From Cynocephalus volans (lineage: Eukaryota; Chordata; Mammalia; Dermoptera; Cynocephalidae), in NCBI RefSeq assembly GCF_027409185.1, contig NC_084462.1:185694071-185758070 (forward strand): a stretch of 64,000 nucleotides of DNA. The letters run 5' to 3'. Shown piece by piece: positions 1-11,849 of this stretch. Position 1 is the first letter of the stretch. The number at the start of each line of letters is the position of its first letter. The translations under genes and the position numbers were made by a program. Under the pieces are notes generated by a model that was given only the letters and a program-made list of their open reading frames with translations, was not told the DNA's origin and ran no database searches.

Positions 1-490
1 CCAGTGGCATTCATTGGAATTGATGGCACCTCATCTAATCCATGGACCACCACACCCCTTTCCTGTAGCCTGGATGGGTTTCCCTTTTCTCATTCTTTCC
101 TAATAATCCCCTCCTGCCCCATCCCCCTCCTCAGCCGGGATGTCCTTCACAAGCTCCAGGCCACCTTTCATCTTTCCCCCTCACCCACTTTTCCCACGCA
201 CATTATCTTGGCCCTAGTTTCACCCGACCTTTCCCAACCACCCCCCTTCCCATTGTTGGTGGACCCCCAGGTTTGGGATACCTCTAAGCCAATAGCAGCA
301 TCTCGCCATTCCCTAGCAAATGTACAATTAGAAGATCAGACCACCTTTCCTGCCGTCCTCAATTCCCCATTTCAGAAACCCACCGAAGAGGACTCAAACC
401 AATTGTAGATTGGCTCCGCCAGCAGGGACTCCTTATACACATGAGCTCCCCCTGCAACACCCCCATACTCCCCGTAAAAAAGTCCACCGG
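1..490 (+). pseudogene. Class I ERV pol remnant: protease end and RT N-terminus
   Basis: This is the left-truncated start of a gammaretrovirus-like pol. The frame open to about 408 carries a protease C-terminal motif (PLLSRDVLHKL, related to the family pattern LLGRDLL) followed by an RT N-terminal stretch with the usual 'K..ATFPxxL' style spacing. Near 395-490 the readable RT continues in another frame (NTPILPVKKS, the 'SPWNTPVLPVKK' block), so at least one frameshift is present. Protease active-site residues would lie to the left of the window. The sequence is C/T-rich like the rest of this element. Class I identity rests on the whole element; the exact family was not recognised. Confidence 0.7.
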
Positions 491-1146
491 AGCCCCCACA
501 GTTCCTTACCTAGGCATATCCCTAACCCCCACTTCCAAGTCCCTTACACGGGACCGTATCCGCCTCCTCTGGGATCTCCAAACTCCCCAGAGTTCCAACG
601 ACATCCTCTCCTTTCTGAGCCTTGTGGGTTTCTTCCAACAGTGGATCCCGATCTTCACCCTCCTAGCATGACCCTTTTGCAAGACAGCTAAGGGCACCCT
701 GCAGGGACCATTAACTGACCCCAGTGCTGTTAAACACCTTTTTCTAGGCTACGGGATTGTCTCATGGCAGGACCCACTCTGGCTCTCCCGGATCCTTCAA
801 AGCCCTTTCATCTATTTATGGATCAGTGTCCTGGCTTGGCTACTGGCTTCCTGGCCCAGCCTACAGGACCAGCCTATCAGGCAGTGGCATACCTATCAAA
901 ACAACTAGATGTCACAGTCCAAGTGCAGCAGCCATGTCTCAGGGCATTAGCAGCTGCTGCCTCCCCGACCAAGGAAGCTCTCAAGCTTACTTTGGGCCAA
1001 CCCCTCACAGTCTTTTCCTCTCATTGCTTGGGGGACCTGCTCAGCCACAAATCCCTCGACCATATGACCCCTTCCAGAATCCAAATATACCACCTCTTTT
1101 TTGTCAAAAACCCCTAGATTTCCTTATGCACCTCCCCCCACGTTAA
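491..1146 (+). pseudogene. Class I ERV pol remnant: RT thumb/connection, palm missing
   Basis: Directly after the N-terminal RT block the sequence jumps to a thumb-region motif (PYLGISLTPTSKSLT), followed by a stretch matching the 'LRxFLGLVGFFRxWIP' connection (LSFLSLVGFFQQWIP, about 610-655). The palm with the expected YVDD box is absent, so roughly the catalytic core has been deleted. Frames switch again near 690-760, where 'DPSKPFHLFMDQ' and 'GPAYQAVAYLSKQLD' resemble the RT/RNase H junction of gammaretroviruses. No enzyme can be made. Strand and order agree with the RNase H and integrase remnants downstream. Confidence 0.72.
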
Positions 1147-1269
1147 CCCCATGACCCTTCTGCCTACTCCCCCCACTACTTCCTACCCTTTACATTCCTG
1201 TCCTCAACTTTCATGGGACTTTATTCCCTCACACCCAGGGCTCTCTGACTTCCCCTATCTAATCCTGAC

Positions 1270-1761
1270 CATGTGCTTTTTGTAAATCGTAGTTCTTTCA
1301 CTGCCCTGGATGGCCAAAGGCATACAGCCCATGCTGTTGTTACTCTAGATGCCACCTTAGAGGCTGTACCCCTTCCCCTCAGAACAACCTCTCAAAAGGC
1401 AGAGCTAATAGCCCTCACTCGGGCCCTCCACCTGTCCAAGGGACAACGGGTCACTATATACACAGATTCCAGATATGCTTTACTCATCACCCATACTCAT
1501 TCTGTTCTCTGGCAAGAATAAGGAGTCCTCACTACTAAAGGGACCCCAATAATCAATATGCCCCTCATCTCAAAGCTACTTGAGGCCCTTAGTTTCCCAA
1601 CTGAGGTGGCTATCGTTCACTGCCATGGCCACCAGTCCTCTAAAGACCCTATATCTAAGGCCAACAACAAAGCTGATTCCACAGCCTGGGCTATGGCTCT
1701 AGGCTCCGCCCCAACTCCTCTCCTTTTCCTCAACACACCCCATTACCCCTCATATACCTAA
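1270..1761 (+). pseudogene. Class I ERV pol remnant: RNase H
   Basis: Two open stretches (1273-1521 and 1558-1761) carry retroviral RNase H signatures: 'KAELIALTRAL' with the catalytic Glu, 'IYTDSRYAL' with an Asp, and 'HGHQ' followed by 'NNKADSTA' with the last Asp. The first acidic site reads 'LFVNRSS' where the family normally has 'xxxDGSS', so the first catalytic Asp appears to be Asn. A TAA stop after 'VLWQE' (1519-1521) separates the halves. The domain is in order after RT and before integrase. It is clearly dead. Confidence 0.82.
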
Positions 1762-1774
1762 GAAGAAACTCAGA

Positions 1775-2960
1775 CCCTCAAGCAGTGAGGGGGAATTATT
1801 GGAGACAAGGGTTGGATTTTATCAAAGATAAAGTCACCCTCCCAGGCCACCTAGCCCACAGCATCATTACAGACGTCCACCAATCTCTCAACATTGGCCC
1901 ACGATCTTTATAACAGTTCCTAGAACCCCTTTTCCATAACCCATACCTCCGAAAGCTCATTGAGGAAGTTCATCAGTCTTGCAATACCTGTTCTACTGTT
2001 AACTCTCAAGGGGGAATTCACAGAGTGGGGCCTAACCATCAACTCTGGGGCCATCAACCGGGGGAGGAATGGCAGCTTGATTTCCCCCACATGCCACATC
2101 CCCAAACCTATTGTTACTTACTAACTTTGGTGGACACCTTTACAGGATGGATTGAGGCATATCCCACAGCTCACTAAACAGTGGACATGATAGCCACTGT
2201 ACTCATTGAACATATCAGCCCAAGTTTTGGCCTCCCATGGAACCTACAATCTGACAACAGCACAGCCTTCACCTCTAGTGTCACCCAGCAGGTCTCCGAA
2301 AGTCTGAACATCACCTGGAAACTCCACATCCCTTTCCATCCCCAATCCTTGGATAAGGTTGAGCAAGCCAGTGGCCTCCTCAAGGAACATCTTACTAAAC
2401 TTTCCCTTGAGAACCACTTATCTGGGCCAACCCTCCTCCTGTTGGCACTTACAAGGCTTAGGGCCTCCCCTATGGGACCATCAGCCCTCAGCCCTTTTGA
2501 ACTCCTCTATGGATGGCCTTTCCTGCTGACCCACAACTTTCCAGCCTCACCCCCACCCCTTTTTATCCTACTTACCCTACCTAACCCTTTTAAGTGCCCT
2601 TTTGTGAGCCCATGCTGACTCAGTTACTTCCACCCCTGGGGACCCCACCACAGATACTCCCCAGGCTTTAACCCTAGGGGATAGCATCTTACTGAAAGAA
2701 CCACATCCAAAAACCCTACAGCCCAGATGGACTGGTCCCCACACTGTGGTTCTAACAACCCCCACAGCCGCAAAACTCCTGGGACACCCTCCCTGGGTAC
2801 ACCTTTCCAAACTTAAGAATGCCCCCCCTGAGGCCCTCTCCCAAGATGTATGGATGGCACAACCCATGCGGCCTACCCAGGTTCGGCTATCACGTCACCA
2901 TTCTCCTAACTGTCTCTTAGTCCCATCACTACCGATTCAGGATACAGATGGGGATTTTAG
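1775..2960 (+). pseudogene. Class I ERV pol remnant: integrase
   Basis: The N-terminal zinc site is visible as 'EVHQSCNTC' near 1965-2000. The catalytic core follows: 'EEWQLDF' (about 2065-2085, first Asp), 'LTLVDTFTGWIEAYP', then an in-frame TAA at about 2176, 'LQSDNSTAF' (second Asp, about 2245-2270) and 'DKVEQASGLLKEHL' (the Glu, about 2350-2400). All three DDE residues therefore remain, but the frame is cut by stops and indels. The C-terminal part includes a 'W.GPHTVVL.TPTAAK' pattern near 2725-2770 typical of gammaretroviral integrase ends. The part from about 2860 may already be the start of env. Confidence 0.85.
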
Positions 2961-2964
2961 TTAA

Positions 2965-3525
2965 CAGAAACCTGGACAAAGTGTGTCTGTCTGTGCAGAG
3001 TTCTGCAAGTGTTAAAGCAGAAGCTTATGGAAAAAAAGCGTAAAAAGGCTTTTTGAAAATCAAAGTGCTACGAGAAATGTTATCAGAACTATCAGCATAC
3101 ATTTCCCGCCTTGGTTTACTGGTTAAACCAGGTTGCATTTATCTCTGCTAGAAGGTTTTAAGGCCAAAGTTGTGTATGCAGCCAAAAACAGATCATTCTG
3201 TATGCAATTCTCAGACAAATAAGGTTAATTTGGTATTGTTGCTAAAAAGGAAAGAAGATTGTAGGAAAAGAGGAGATATGGGAAAGCTATGAAGACATAG
3301 TTGTGATTAGGAAGGTTAAAAAGAAATAATGCTTTTGTGTGGGAAAGCATCTTGTGCAGTGAATTTTGTCCTAGAATAGAATGGCTGGATTTATCCAGAA
3401 TGGAAAGAAGCATGGGGACAAAGAAAGAAAGTTTAAGCACATCACAGAAGGTCTGAGTAAGTTGTAATAGTGATTTGTGTAGGGTGAATGTGTAAAAAAT
3501 TTTGCAACTGCCAGGCCTCAGTTAA
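2965..3525 (+). other. Unassigned AT-rich stretch inside the class I ERV
   Basis: No ERV protein or known repeat is recognisable here. Base composition shifts from C/T-rich to A/T-rich compared with the pol and TM blocks on either side, and it takes the place where env SU would be expected. It may be decayed env or a foreign insertion that replaced it. Confidence 0.4.
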
Positions 3526-3529
3526 TTTC

Positions 3530-3960
3530 TCTATCCCCACTCTTCACCTTTGGCACCCACACTGCAGATAGAGGCAGCCCCTGCATGTTCCTGAACAAAG
3601 AATGCTGTCACTACATCAGTGAAACAGGCATAGCCAAAACCAATCTCTACAGGGAGACCGTACCTCACATCAGTGGGGGCAAAACCCATTAACCACATGG
3701 CTCCTCCCCCTACTAAGCCCACTCCTTATTTTCAGGATATTGTTAAATGGAGCCCCTTGTCTCCTTCGCTTCATTCAGGAACGAATTCGAGAGTTGTCTA
3801 GGGTATCCGTCAACCAGCTTCTGCTCCATCCTACTCCCGCATGCCCACTTCTGACAATCCCTACAATGCCCCTTATTCAGCAGGAAGTAGCCAGATCTGA
3901 GTCATCACCCTATAACAACAAAAAAAGGTCAGAAATTTGGGCCAGCAGGATCGGGAGGAC
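3530..3960 (+). pseudogene. Class I ERV env TM remnant
   Basis: A transmembrane-subunit remnant is shown by the gamma-type CX6CC motif at 3582-3608 (C-MFLNKE-CC), which in intact relatives forms the disulfide link to SU. Stops and frame changes follow. Further on, 'IQERIRELSRVSVNQLLL' (from about 3765) resembles the cytoplasmic side of gammaretroviral TM proteins. The fusion peptide, heptad region and SU are not recognisable. The remnant ends just before the 3' LTR. Confidence 0.7.
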
Positions 3961-3961
3961 C

Positions 3962-4321
3962 TGAAAGTGGCAACAAATTAGCGATAGAGCCTCCATCTTG
4001 TTAACTCCACCCTGCCCCTCCATCTTGTTAAACTTCACACCACTTCCCTCCTTTCCCCTCCCTCCCCGGAAGACAGGAACAGGAAACTGATCCCTGCTCA
4101 GTTCCTTACATTATATGAGCAAATAACTCACCAACAGCCCACTCCTATAAATACTCACTTGTATTCAACCTGTATGTGACTTCCCCAGCCTCACTCCCTT
4201 GCAGAGCCATGGAACCTCACCCAGGAGCACCCCCATTAAAGCCTACCCTAAATTTACTGCCTGGCTCTTGGTTTTCTTTGCTCAGGTTCGAGACTAAAAC
4301 CTTCAAGATTCAAACCTAACA
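3962..4321 (+). mobile_element. 3' LTR of the class I ERV
   Basis: The element runs TGAAAGTGGC...CCTAACA, with TG/CA ends. It has a TATA box (TATAAATA, 4146-4153) and a polyadenylation signal (ATTAAA, 4235-4240), in the order of an LTR on the + strand. It follows the TM remnant directly. The left boundary is inferred from the TG dinucleotide and could be off by some tens of bases; no second LTR is in the window to align it with. Confidence 0.65.
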
Positions 4322-4707
4322 GTTATGACAGAAATACCTGAGACTGGGTAATTTGTAAAGGAAAGAGGTTTATTTAGCTTATGATTTTGGGACAGCTGCA
4401 TCTGGCCTGGGCCTCAGACCGCATCTACTCATGGCAGAAAAACAGCAGGCAGCTGGTGCGTACAAACAGATCACATGACAAGAGGAAGCATGAGAGAGAC
4501 AGAAGGTGCCAGGGTCTTTTTAAGTAACAAGTTCTCGCAGGAACTAATAGAGCAAGAACTCACTCATTATTTCCCCATCCTCCAGGGAGAGCATTAATCC
4601 ATTCATGAGGGATCCGCCCTATGACTCAATCAGTTTCCAACACTGCCACACTGGGGATCAAATTTCCACATGAGTTTTGGAGTGGGCAACACAGCCAAAC
4701 TCCATCA
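4322..4707 (-). mobile_element. MaLR-type solo LTR (MST/THE1-like)
   Basis: Read on the minus strand, it starts TGATGGAGTTTGGCTGTG and ends with a block like 'ctttacaaattacccagtct', matching the known shape of MST/THE1 LTRs of the ERVL-MaLR group (start 'TGATATGGTTTGGCTGTG', end 'AATTACCCAGTCT'). It abuts the class I LTR at its left side. Assignment to a subfamily is from memory of the consensus, not a search. Confidence 0.75.
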
Positions 4708-4710
4708 TTT

Positions 4711-6290
4711 GTTTTTATTTCTAGGCTCTCTGTTCTATTTGTCTATAAGTCTGTTTGCATGACATTACCATGCTGTTTTGATTACATTAGCTTTATAATA
4801 TATTTTGAACCATAATTAACTAGGAATTATCTCTGGGATGCAAGGACAGTCTAACAGAACCAAGGTAATAAAGGTGACAAACTATGTTCCACAATGAAGG
4901 GGGGAAAATGTATGATCATCCCAGCAGAAGCAGAAAAAAAATTAAACATAATTCAACACCATTTTAATAACAAAAATTGCAACAAATTACTAATAGAAAA
5001 ATATAACTCAGTACATTCAAGATCATATACAACAATCCCACAACTATCAACATGCTTAGCAGTGAAAGTTAAAAGTTTGTTATGACTGATCAGAACAAGA
5101 CAATAACACCCTTTCCCACCAATTCTCTTCAGAATAGAACTGGATGTTCTAGAAAGTGCAATGATGTCATAAAAACAAATAAATCACATCCACTTTGGAA
5201 AACAGAAAAAAAATCCTTTCCGTTTGCTGATAACATGATATCTTATATAAAAACCCTTTAAAGTCCACCTGCTACATGTGAAAACTAATAAACACATTTA
5301 GTAATATTTTGATATAAAATTAGCACACAGAAATCAGTAGTGTTTCTATACACTAACAACAAACTATCTAAAATTAAATCAGTAAAACAATCCCATTTAC
5401 AATAGCATCAGAAAAAAATAATTAAAGTCTTCAGAATAAATTTAACCAAATTAGGTAAAGATTTGTACACTGAAAACTCTAAAGCATTGGTAAAAAAGTG
5501 GAAGTATGAATGGATGATAAGTTTTTGAAATTGTTGGCAACATAAACATGTAGAACAAAGAAGTCCACAGAGCACCAAACACAATGAATAATATCCACGA
5601 TGAAGTGCACGGACACACACACACACACACACACATGAACAAAACACACAAACACATGCACATGTACACACACACTTACATACACACATGTATACACATT
5701 AACAAATACACAGACACACACAAACATATACACACATGAACACGCATAAACATACTCATACACACACACATCCACGTACACGACCAAGATATTAAATGTT
5801 ATCACATTAAAAATGCAGCACATACTTAAAGCAGTTAGGTTTAAAACGCTTACATAAAATAACAAAGATAAGATTACAGAAGCCTTCTCGTCAGGATCCA
5901 CGCAAACAAAAATTGAGTGGATTGAAATTCTTATAGTGTTGGAAGCTGCAAACACCACCAGGCAGGATTCTATATTCAGCTAAATCATCATTTAAAATGG
6001 AAAGAGACCAACATCTCCTAATATCCTCCTTCCACCCAAGAAGGAGTAAATATGTGACAGATATTGAACAGCATGGCAACTATAGCCAATAATAATTGAC
6101 TGCATATTTCAAAATAGCAAACAGAGTGAATTTCAAACGTCTCACCACAAAAACGGTAAGGTGACGTGATGGATCCTTTGATCAGTTTGGCCCTACTATT
6201 CCACGTTAAGTACGTTCATCAAACCATCATGTTCCCAATAAGTGAGTGCAATTTTGACTTATCAATCAAGGGAACGTTAATAACAACATG
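4711..6290 (+). mobile_element. L1 fragments, mostly + strand, including a 3' UTR
   Basis: About 4711-4810 reads as antisense L1 ORF2 ('ccatgctgttttgatta'). From about 4830 the sequence is sense L1 ORF2 (match to the 'tttatcccagggatgcaagg' block, then 'aaaattcaacacc' and 'tcagtagtgtttctatacac'). The end near 6130-6290 matches L1 3' UTR ('gtgatggat...', 'catcatgttcccaataa'). A CA-rich microsatellite interrupts it. No open ORF2 remains. Confidence 0.75.
5608..5780. repeat. (CA)n microsatellite, imperfect
   Basis: CA dinucleotides with scattered TG, AA and CATG interruptions. The Cys/Val-rich open frames on the minus strand here are products of the repeat, not genes. Confidence 0.95.
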
Positions 6291-8820
6291 AATGAGAAAT
6301 AGCCTCTCTCAGACCATACGGTGGAAAAGGATCAAGGCATCCCTCGGAAATCATGAACGAGGTGAGCACGGCTGCCAGCACAGCTCCTATTCGGCATCTT
6401 CGATGTGACAAGTGGAAGGAAACAAGCAGCAAGCAGGAGGACACACACACACAGTCCTTGACCTTCAGGTGTGACACGAGGAGTTCTGGTTTCACGTCTT
6501 GCACGTAAGAAGCATGGACGTCATCACTCCCATCCACGCAACAAGAAAATCACTGAACAGGTGTAAAATCAGTAGGTTTTCTTTTCTTATATTTATAAAA
6601 TAAGTGAAGTCAGAGGGTGAACTGCTGTCTCCAAAGTTGAAGTTGGAGTCAGGAAGACACAGAGGGTCACAGCAGGTCACAGCTTGTCTGATCAGAAACT
6701 CATGACCAGGAAACTGTGAGATCCAGGACAGGAATAGAAAATCCAGAGCTGTGGTTGAAGAATTGCTGAAGACTCACAGTGGGAAAATCCGAGAGTTAGG
6801 GGGGCCCCAGGGGTACAGTCTTAGGGTTCACAAAACTTTTAAACTCTACCTCAAGGGCCTCCATGGTTTTCAAAGGAAAGATGAGAAAAGAATCCTCATG
6901 CTCCAAACAGAAAGGGGGAAAGAAGACATTGTGAAATACACCAGAGCAGGATGTTCTTTAAAGCAGCCTGACCACAGGAGAAGCTAATTTAGCTGATTCT
7001 AATAGGTCGGGGCTTCATCAGAGCAAAACTGAACATAGGTCTGAGAGAACAGCCAACTCCATCTCCCTCGGCTGAGAGCCTTTCAGTCTCCAGTAAGGGA
7101 GGATACAGGGAGAAGCACCTGTGAAGGTCACACCCAGGACACGGCTCACTAAAGGACAGAACTCATCACAGGACTGTGCACTGCTTCCGCTACCCCACAA
7201 CTTACCCATGTCAACAGGGCTTCTGTGTAATAACAGGGAAAAACTAAAACAGCACATTCAACTTAGACACTGTTTAAGAAGTCTCCACTAAATCCTAGTC
7301 CAAAAATCATTATGGAACAGGAAATAAAGTTTGTAATGACCCATCTCATTCCCAGTTCAGTAAATTGAAGACTGCCCTGTAGGCTGGGACAACCAATTAG
7401 TAATTAATTATTTAAGAGTAAAATAAAAATATTATTTCAATTCAGTTTTTTTTCTTAAACATGCATTGTTAAAACAGAAATCCTATTAAGTTTTTTGGAC
7501 CTAACTACTTAATAAATTGAAGTGTTAAGCATTAAAAAACAAAATCAAAATCAAAAACAAACAAACAAAAAACTAGAACACAGAGGAAACATAAACAAAA
7601 AAATCAGGGGACATTTTATACAGTCTGTGGCTTGTCATGTTTTCCTCTTTACAGGGTCTGTTGCATTGACCAAGATTTGATTAATGATTCCAGCCTGTCA
7701 ATGTTTCTTCCTGGATAATGCTGTTGTCTTGTCCTCTGTGCATGTGATTTTTCCTCTTTTCCTGAAAAGTACATAGGCCATAGGTTCCCTGCTCATCACC
7801 ACATGAGGTCTGTGTCATCACTGTACAAACTTATTACTGAGCCTCTGATCTGCACCTGCACGGGGGAGAGTTGGCAGGAAATGAGCAGGGCTCTAGACCC
7901 ATGGAGCTGAGTGTACAGGGACAGATCTAGTGAGAATTTACACAGTGGAAGACAAACGGTGATATTAGGGGGAGTGTCTTTGGGATATTGGGGACAGGAG
8001 ATGGTGGGCAGGAATCAGGACTCTGTCTACCTGGTTCTCATTTTCCACATGGAAACTGCCCGTGGAAGCTGAGACACATCTTATGGCTCAGTTCCAAGGT
8101 CTACTTTGAGAGACATGGACAAAATTCAGTCCAGCAGTGCTCTGATGGGTTTTTATCTCCGTGCTTGTCACCCTGAGTCCTCCAAATGAAAATATAAGAG
8201 CCTTGTCTGGTCTGGCCCTCTAGCAGCTGACTGTCCATCCAGGATACTGGAGGACGGACAGAGAGTGGGACAAATCCTGAACATCAGTGTCCACAGTGTG
8301 GATGAGGATCTGGAAGCTAAACTACTCTGGGAAGAGCAGGGACCTGTGTCCAGAAGGCCTGGAGAATGATCATTACCAGCTGGGGACACATGTGCTTGAC
8401 TGAGGGAAAGATCCACGTAGGGACAGTGCACTTCTGCACAGAGCTAATCTTTAGGAAAAAATTCTTGATCATTTGAAGATAAAAATGCTTACAATGATTT
8501 CTGTGTCAGGAAAGACAAGAGGTCATGTTAAAACTGTAGAAAAGGAAGGTGCCAGTGGATGGAAACATCTTATCTACAAATGAGGAAATTTCTTTAATTC
8601 TGTGTTGCCAGCAGGGAGAATGTGAGAAATTCGAATCACAAAGAAAAAAGCAGGAAATGACCCTGGGGGAGGGGACATTTGAGAGTCAGCAGAGCAGAGG
8701 AAACCTCAGATCCCAAGAGGAACGCCCCATCCCCTCTCTGCACCTGCTCCTTGGGGCACAGGAGCTGGGTGGGCCTTGAGCGCCCCCTGCAGCCCAGACC
8801 CCTCCTGTATCCTGCAGGGA

Positions 8821-8859
8821 GGTTTGTGTCTGGGCTCATGCTGACTTCCTGTCACTGTG
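8821..8859 (-). promoter_or_regulatory. V recombination signal sequence, 23-bp spacer (IGHV4, unit A)
   Basis: Reading outward from the V exon on the minus strand: heptamer CACAGTG (8853-8859, consensus), 23-bp spacer (8830-8852), nonamer ACACAAACC (8821-8829). This is the 23-RSS expected for IGHV segments and the site where RAG would cut. Confidence 0.96.
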
Positions 8860-9297
8860 TCTCTCGCACAGTAATACACGCCTGTGTCCTCGTTGGTCAC
8901 AGAGCTCAGCTGCAGGAAGAACTGGTTCTTGGATGTGTCTATGGTGATGGAGATGCGGCTCTTGAGGGATGGGTTATAATATGTGCTTCCACTAGAATAG
9001 ATGTATCCCATCCACTCCAGGCTCTTCCCCGTGGGCTGGCGGATCCAGCTCCAGTAGTAACCACTGGTGATGGAGTCACCAGACACTGTGCAGGTGAGGG
9101 AGAGGGTCTGCGAGGGCTTCACCAGTCCCGGGCCAGACTCCTGCAGCTGCGCCTCAGACAGGACACCTGGAGACAAGGAGAATCAGTTCCTGTCAGTCAC
9201 ATGCATTCACAATCATCCCATAGACCCATGTGTGACAGTTGAGACACTCACCTTGGGGAGCTGTCAGCAGGCAAAGGAGAAGAGTCCACAATCTCAT
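8860..9297 (-). CDS. IGHV4-like variable segment, apparently functional (unit A)
   Basis: This V segment encodes the N-terminal variable region of the Ig heavy chain after V(D)J joining. Leader exon 1 is 9252-9297 (46 nt, start [15 protein letters not shown], hydrophobic signal peptide) with donor GTGAGT; exon 2 is 8860-9166 with acceptor CAG. The exon 2 product opens [16 protein letters not shown], keeps the first Cys (LTCTVSG), Trp (WSWIRQ) and second Cys (YYCAR), and has no stop. CDR1 region is GDSITSGYY; it is one codon shorter than the copies in units B and C. The FR1 pattern ([16 protein letters not shown]) places it in clan II, family IGHV4. A 23-RSS follows directly. From CDR2 to the RSS it is identical to the unit B gene, unlike its flanks. 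Functionality is inferred, not shown. Confidence 0.95.
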
Positions 9298-9409
9298 CTT
9301 CTATTAGGCCTCAACTCTTCCTTCACCAGAGACCTGAGCACTGTCTGAGGAGAGACCTGTGAGCTTTCACAGCTCAAGTGTCTACATTTACCCTGGAGCC
9401 TGAAGGAAA

Positions 9410-9417
9410 ATTTGCAT
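9410..9417 (-). promoter_or_regulatory. Octamer ATGCAAAT of the IGHV4 promoter (unit A)
   Basis: Exact octamer on the minus strand, 113 bp upstream of the leader ATG, as expected for Ig heavy-chain promoters bound by Oct factors. A TTATAA stretch near 9435-9440 lies upstream of the octamer, so it is not in the normal TATA position. Confidence 0.9.
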
Positions 9418-11220
9418 GTGGGAGAGCTCTGTCCTTATAAGTGCTGAGGAGCTGCAGTGAGAACCTTCGTATTTTTTGAAGTGGCTTTATGCTCTTTTCT
9501 CCTTTAAAATATTTGACATATAATTATGGGATTGAAGAGAAACTAGTGAGTTTGAAACACTCCAAAACATGGTCCCAGCTTTCAGAGACCAGATCCGCCT
9601 TCATTCAATCCCTGCCTTCTCCTGTGCTATCTTGGACCCAGCCCAAGTCTGCCTCATAATCTCAGGCTCTGGGTCTTGCTTCCACAGTTATGATCACAGC
9701 CCAAACCCTGCTTTCTTTCCCTGTACCCTATCAGGTGATGTGGTTCTCATCACCCCTGAGAGGTTCTTATATTGTTACATTGTTGCTGTTCCATGACTTC
9801 CGGGCCTGCCTTGTGCTCCATACACCCTGTGATAGAAGACAGCACTTAGAACACACAGAGACTCTGCAAAAAATGGCACCCTGTACAGTGCTCAAGAAAC
9901 TGATTCTCACTGTTGAGAAAAAGACTTTTCAAAATGTCCCCCCTCCCAAGGTGATTCCTGTTCACCTAAAGTGTACAAATTTCCATCTATATATTATGAA
10001 TGTTGATCTTTTATTTAATATTTTAATCTCATCAAAGATCCCAACTTTAAAAACATCAATCCTAATGGCTAACATGCAAGCAGTAATCACATCCCTAATA
10101 TACAACTTTTAAAAACACGTTTCCCTTTGATGGCTGTGTGTTGCAGCCCATGACAACTGTTCCATGACTGTGGGCACTGCCATCTGTACCACTGCCCACT
10201 ACGTAGAAAGAGGCAAGGGCCTGGGATAGATGCTGTGTTTTATCTCCCCCTGTGAGCTTCCTCTTGGTCCCAAGGGCAGTCACATATCTTGGAGTATCAG
10301 CCCTTCAAGTGTTCTGAATGAATTTTAAGTCAGGAGATGCTGATGGAAAATTTGAGCCTGATTCTTCAGTTTTTGTTAACTCATGTATTGTGCTGGAGTT
10401 TTCCCAAAATGTTAAAAAGACCTGGTAAAAGGCAAAAGAAAACAAATACTCTGAAATGACAAAGCAATCGTGTGAATCAGACTAAGATAGAATGCTGATT
10501 GTGGAATTGTCAGAGAAGAAATCTAAAATAACTAGGTATATGTGCAACTACGGTTCAGTTTTTCCCAGACTTCAGCTAACTCGACAGAGTTCTAATTTCC
10601 CATCTCAGTTTGCACAGGAGAACTGAGCAGGATGCCCTGCCTAGACGAGCAAACAGCGCAGCATCTCAGTGGGATAAGGTATAATAACAAAGACCTACAG
10701 CTTCCTCGTTTCTATTCTAACGTGCTCAGGAGGGAGCCGTGGTGAGAAGAGGGGTCTGATTCATAACGTCACTCAGGAACCCAGACTCCCACTGAACCAG
10801 TGGGACCAGAGAGCCAGAATCTACAGCTTGTGGGCTGACATATAACAGGAAATGGAAGAAGAGGGATAATGAATTTCAGGTGGACAATTTCTTCACTGTT
10901 GTAAATAAACTCGAAATGAGATTTCTCTATTAACACGTTTTGAGGGCACAATACAGTATTGTTAACTGTGGGCGCAGGGTCGTACAGCAGATTCTAGAAC
11001 GTGTTCATCCTGCACAACTGAAATGTATTACCTGTTGAACTTTAATTTATTAACTAGGCTGTGAGTGTGTGTGTCATATCTGTGCATGTTTGTTTTGGCA
11101 TAATTAGTCATATGGCCCTGACTTACATCAACAGATCAAAAATGTACGTTGTCTATTATTTCAGGATGAACAGGGACAATAGCTGAGTTTATGTGGGCTG
11201 GAGTCTGACAGGTGACGCAG

Positions 11221-11285
11221 GTGTCACATCTCTCTCTGTCTCTCTGTCTCTCTGTCTCTCTCTACACAAACACACACACACATCC
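11221..11285. repeat. CT/CA-rich simple repeat (unit A)
   Basis: (TCTCTG)n and CT runs followed by CACACA. The same repeat sits at the matching place in units B (36727-36786) and C (55041-55132), with different lengths. Confidence 0.9.
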
Positions 11286-11849
11286 CCCATCAGTATTTTG
11301 AAAATATATGTAGAACTCTGCCTTTGATTGATGCTGAGCAAGTCCCTGTAACAGACAAAAATGTGAACTGTCACAGTCCTTTCATGAAATAAGCCACAGT
11401 TTGTGAGAAGAGTCACACAATGTGCACAGTGAGCAGGATGACACGGTGCGTCGTGGAGATTTAGTGTTTCGCACGTGTTCCTCTGTTTCATAATTTTCCT
11501 GCTAGTCTGATGTACATGCTGGCTACTAATTTGCAATAGGAGTGTTTCTGGTTGGATTTATTATAAAAATATATTTTTGGAAAAATATATTAAAACTTCA
11601 TTAAACAAGCATCTCACAAAGAGAAAAGGTATTCAAGAAAATAAATGGTCTCAATGTCAGAAAAGTGGGAAGTCATACTAGCAGAGAAAATTGTAAATGT
11701 ACAGTAAATAAAAGAAATAATATCAGCAACAATGATTATACGGATAATGATAGTAACATTTAGTAGTACTCATGTGTTTAATGAACCACTAAGGAAAACT
11801 AAAAACAAACAAACAAACAATGGCATTGGAAAGCAGCAGAGTGCTGAAG

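Noticed and set aside
5408-5958. Cys/Val-rich ORFs on the minus strand
   Set aside because: Produced by the imperfect CA repeat. They have no start context or family pattern.
8679-9242. Long + strand ORF (187 codons) with similar ones at 34280-34561 and 52572-52853
   Set aside because: They are the antisense shadow of the conserved IGHV4 exons. Their conservation follows from the V genes on the other strand.
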